Source: Condylostoma magnum (Eukaryota; Ciliophora; Heterotrichea; Heterotrichida; Condylostomatidae). Taken from it: a DNA stretch of 22,670 nt. Under the pieces are notes generated by a model. The model did no database searches. It had not been told where the DNA came from and saw only the letters and a program-made list of their open reading frames with translations. Of the stretch, positions 22,618-22,670 are shown in pieces. The position numbers were made by a program, and so were the translations under genes. The stretch lies in the NCBI GenBank assembly GCA_920105805.1, contig CAKKTI010000313.1, forward strand, positions 1 through 22,670, written 5' to 3'. Numbering within the stretch: position 1 is the stretch's first letter; each line of letters opens with the position of its first letter.

Positions 22618-22670
22618 TAGAATTAAATAATAATAAATTGGGAGAAAGTTGGTGACTTAAGAGTAGCATT

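Overview
The window reads as a gene-dense, AT-rich piece of a ciliate macronuclear-type genome in which TAA, TAG and TGA all have two meanings. Inside genes TAA and TAG read as Gln (for example at two invariant Gln positions of beta-tubulin) and TGA reads as Trp (for example at a conserved Ser-Trp-Lys of the IP3 receptor and in the N-terminal region of an acyl-CoA synthetase). At gene ends each of the three triplets also appears to terminate. This matches the context-dependent code described for the heterotrich Condylostoma (NCBI code 28). It fits better than the karyorelict code 27, because two genes here can only end at TAG. I infer a Condylostoma-like heterotrich from code and gene structure; I could not search a database.

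Layout, left to right. 1-618: a doubtful minus-strand open frame. 660-1991 (+): beta-tubulin. 2069-3220 (-): membrane-anchored histidine acid phosphatase. 3395-4060 (-): coiled-coil protein. 4152-12005 (-): an uninterrupted 2617-residue inositol 1,4,5-trisphosphate receptor-type calcium-release channel. 12211-12662 (+): small acidic coiled-coil protein with a CaaX-like tail and a probable 17-nt intron. 12827-14176 (-): unknown helical protein. 14497-15024 (+): LYR-motif protein. 15209-15697 (-): small basic protein. 15873-16472 (+): two-TM protein. 16603-19236 (-): TRP/polycystin-like cation channel. 19379-19804 (-): small, probably mitochondrial, single-TM protein. 20014-22029 (-): long-chain acyl-CoA synthetase. 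22186-22617 (-): unknown 143-residue protein.

Coding sequences stay in one frame for kilobases with almost no introns, and the gaps are short (about 60-320 bp). Neighbouring genes look functionally independent, although two calcium/cation channels lie within about 15 kb. With only partly dedicated stops, long open frames occur on both strands everywhere. Calls therefore rest on protein-like content, family motifs, frame constancy and Trp-compatible TGA positions, not on frame length. The exact 3' end of several genes stays uncertain for the same reason. I saw no mobile elements, virus-like elements, CRISPR arrays or tRNA/rRNA genes.
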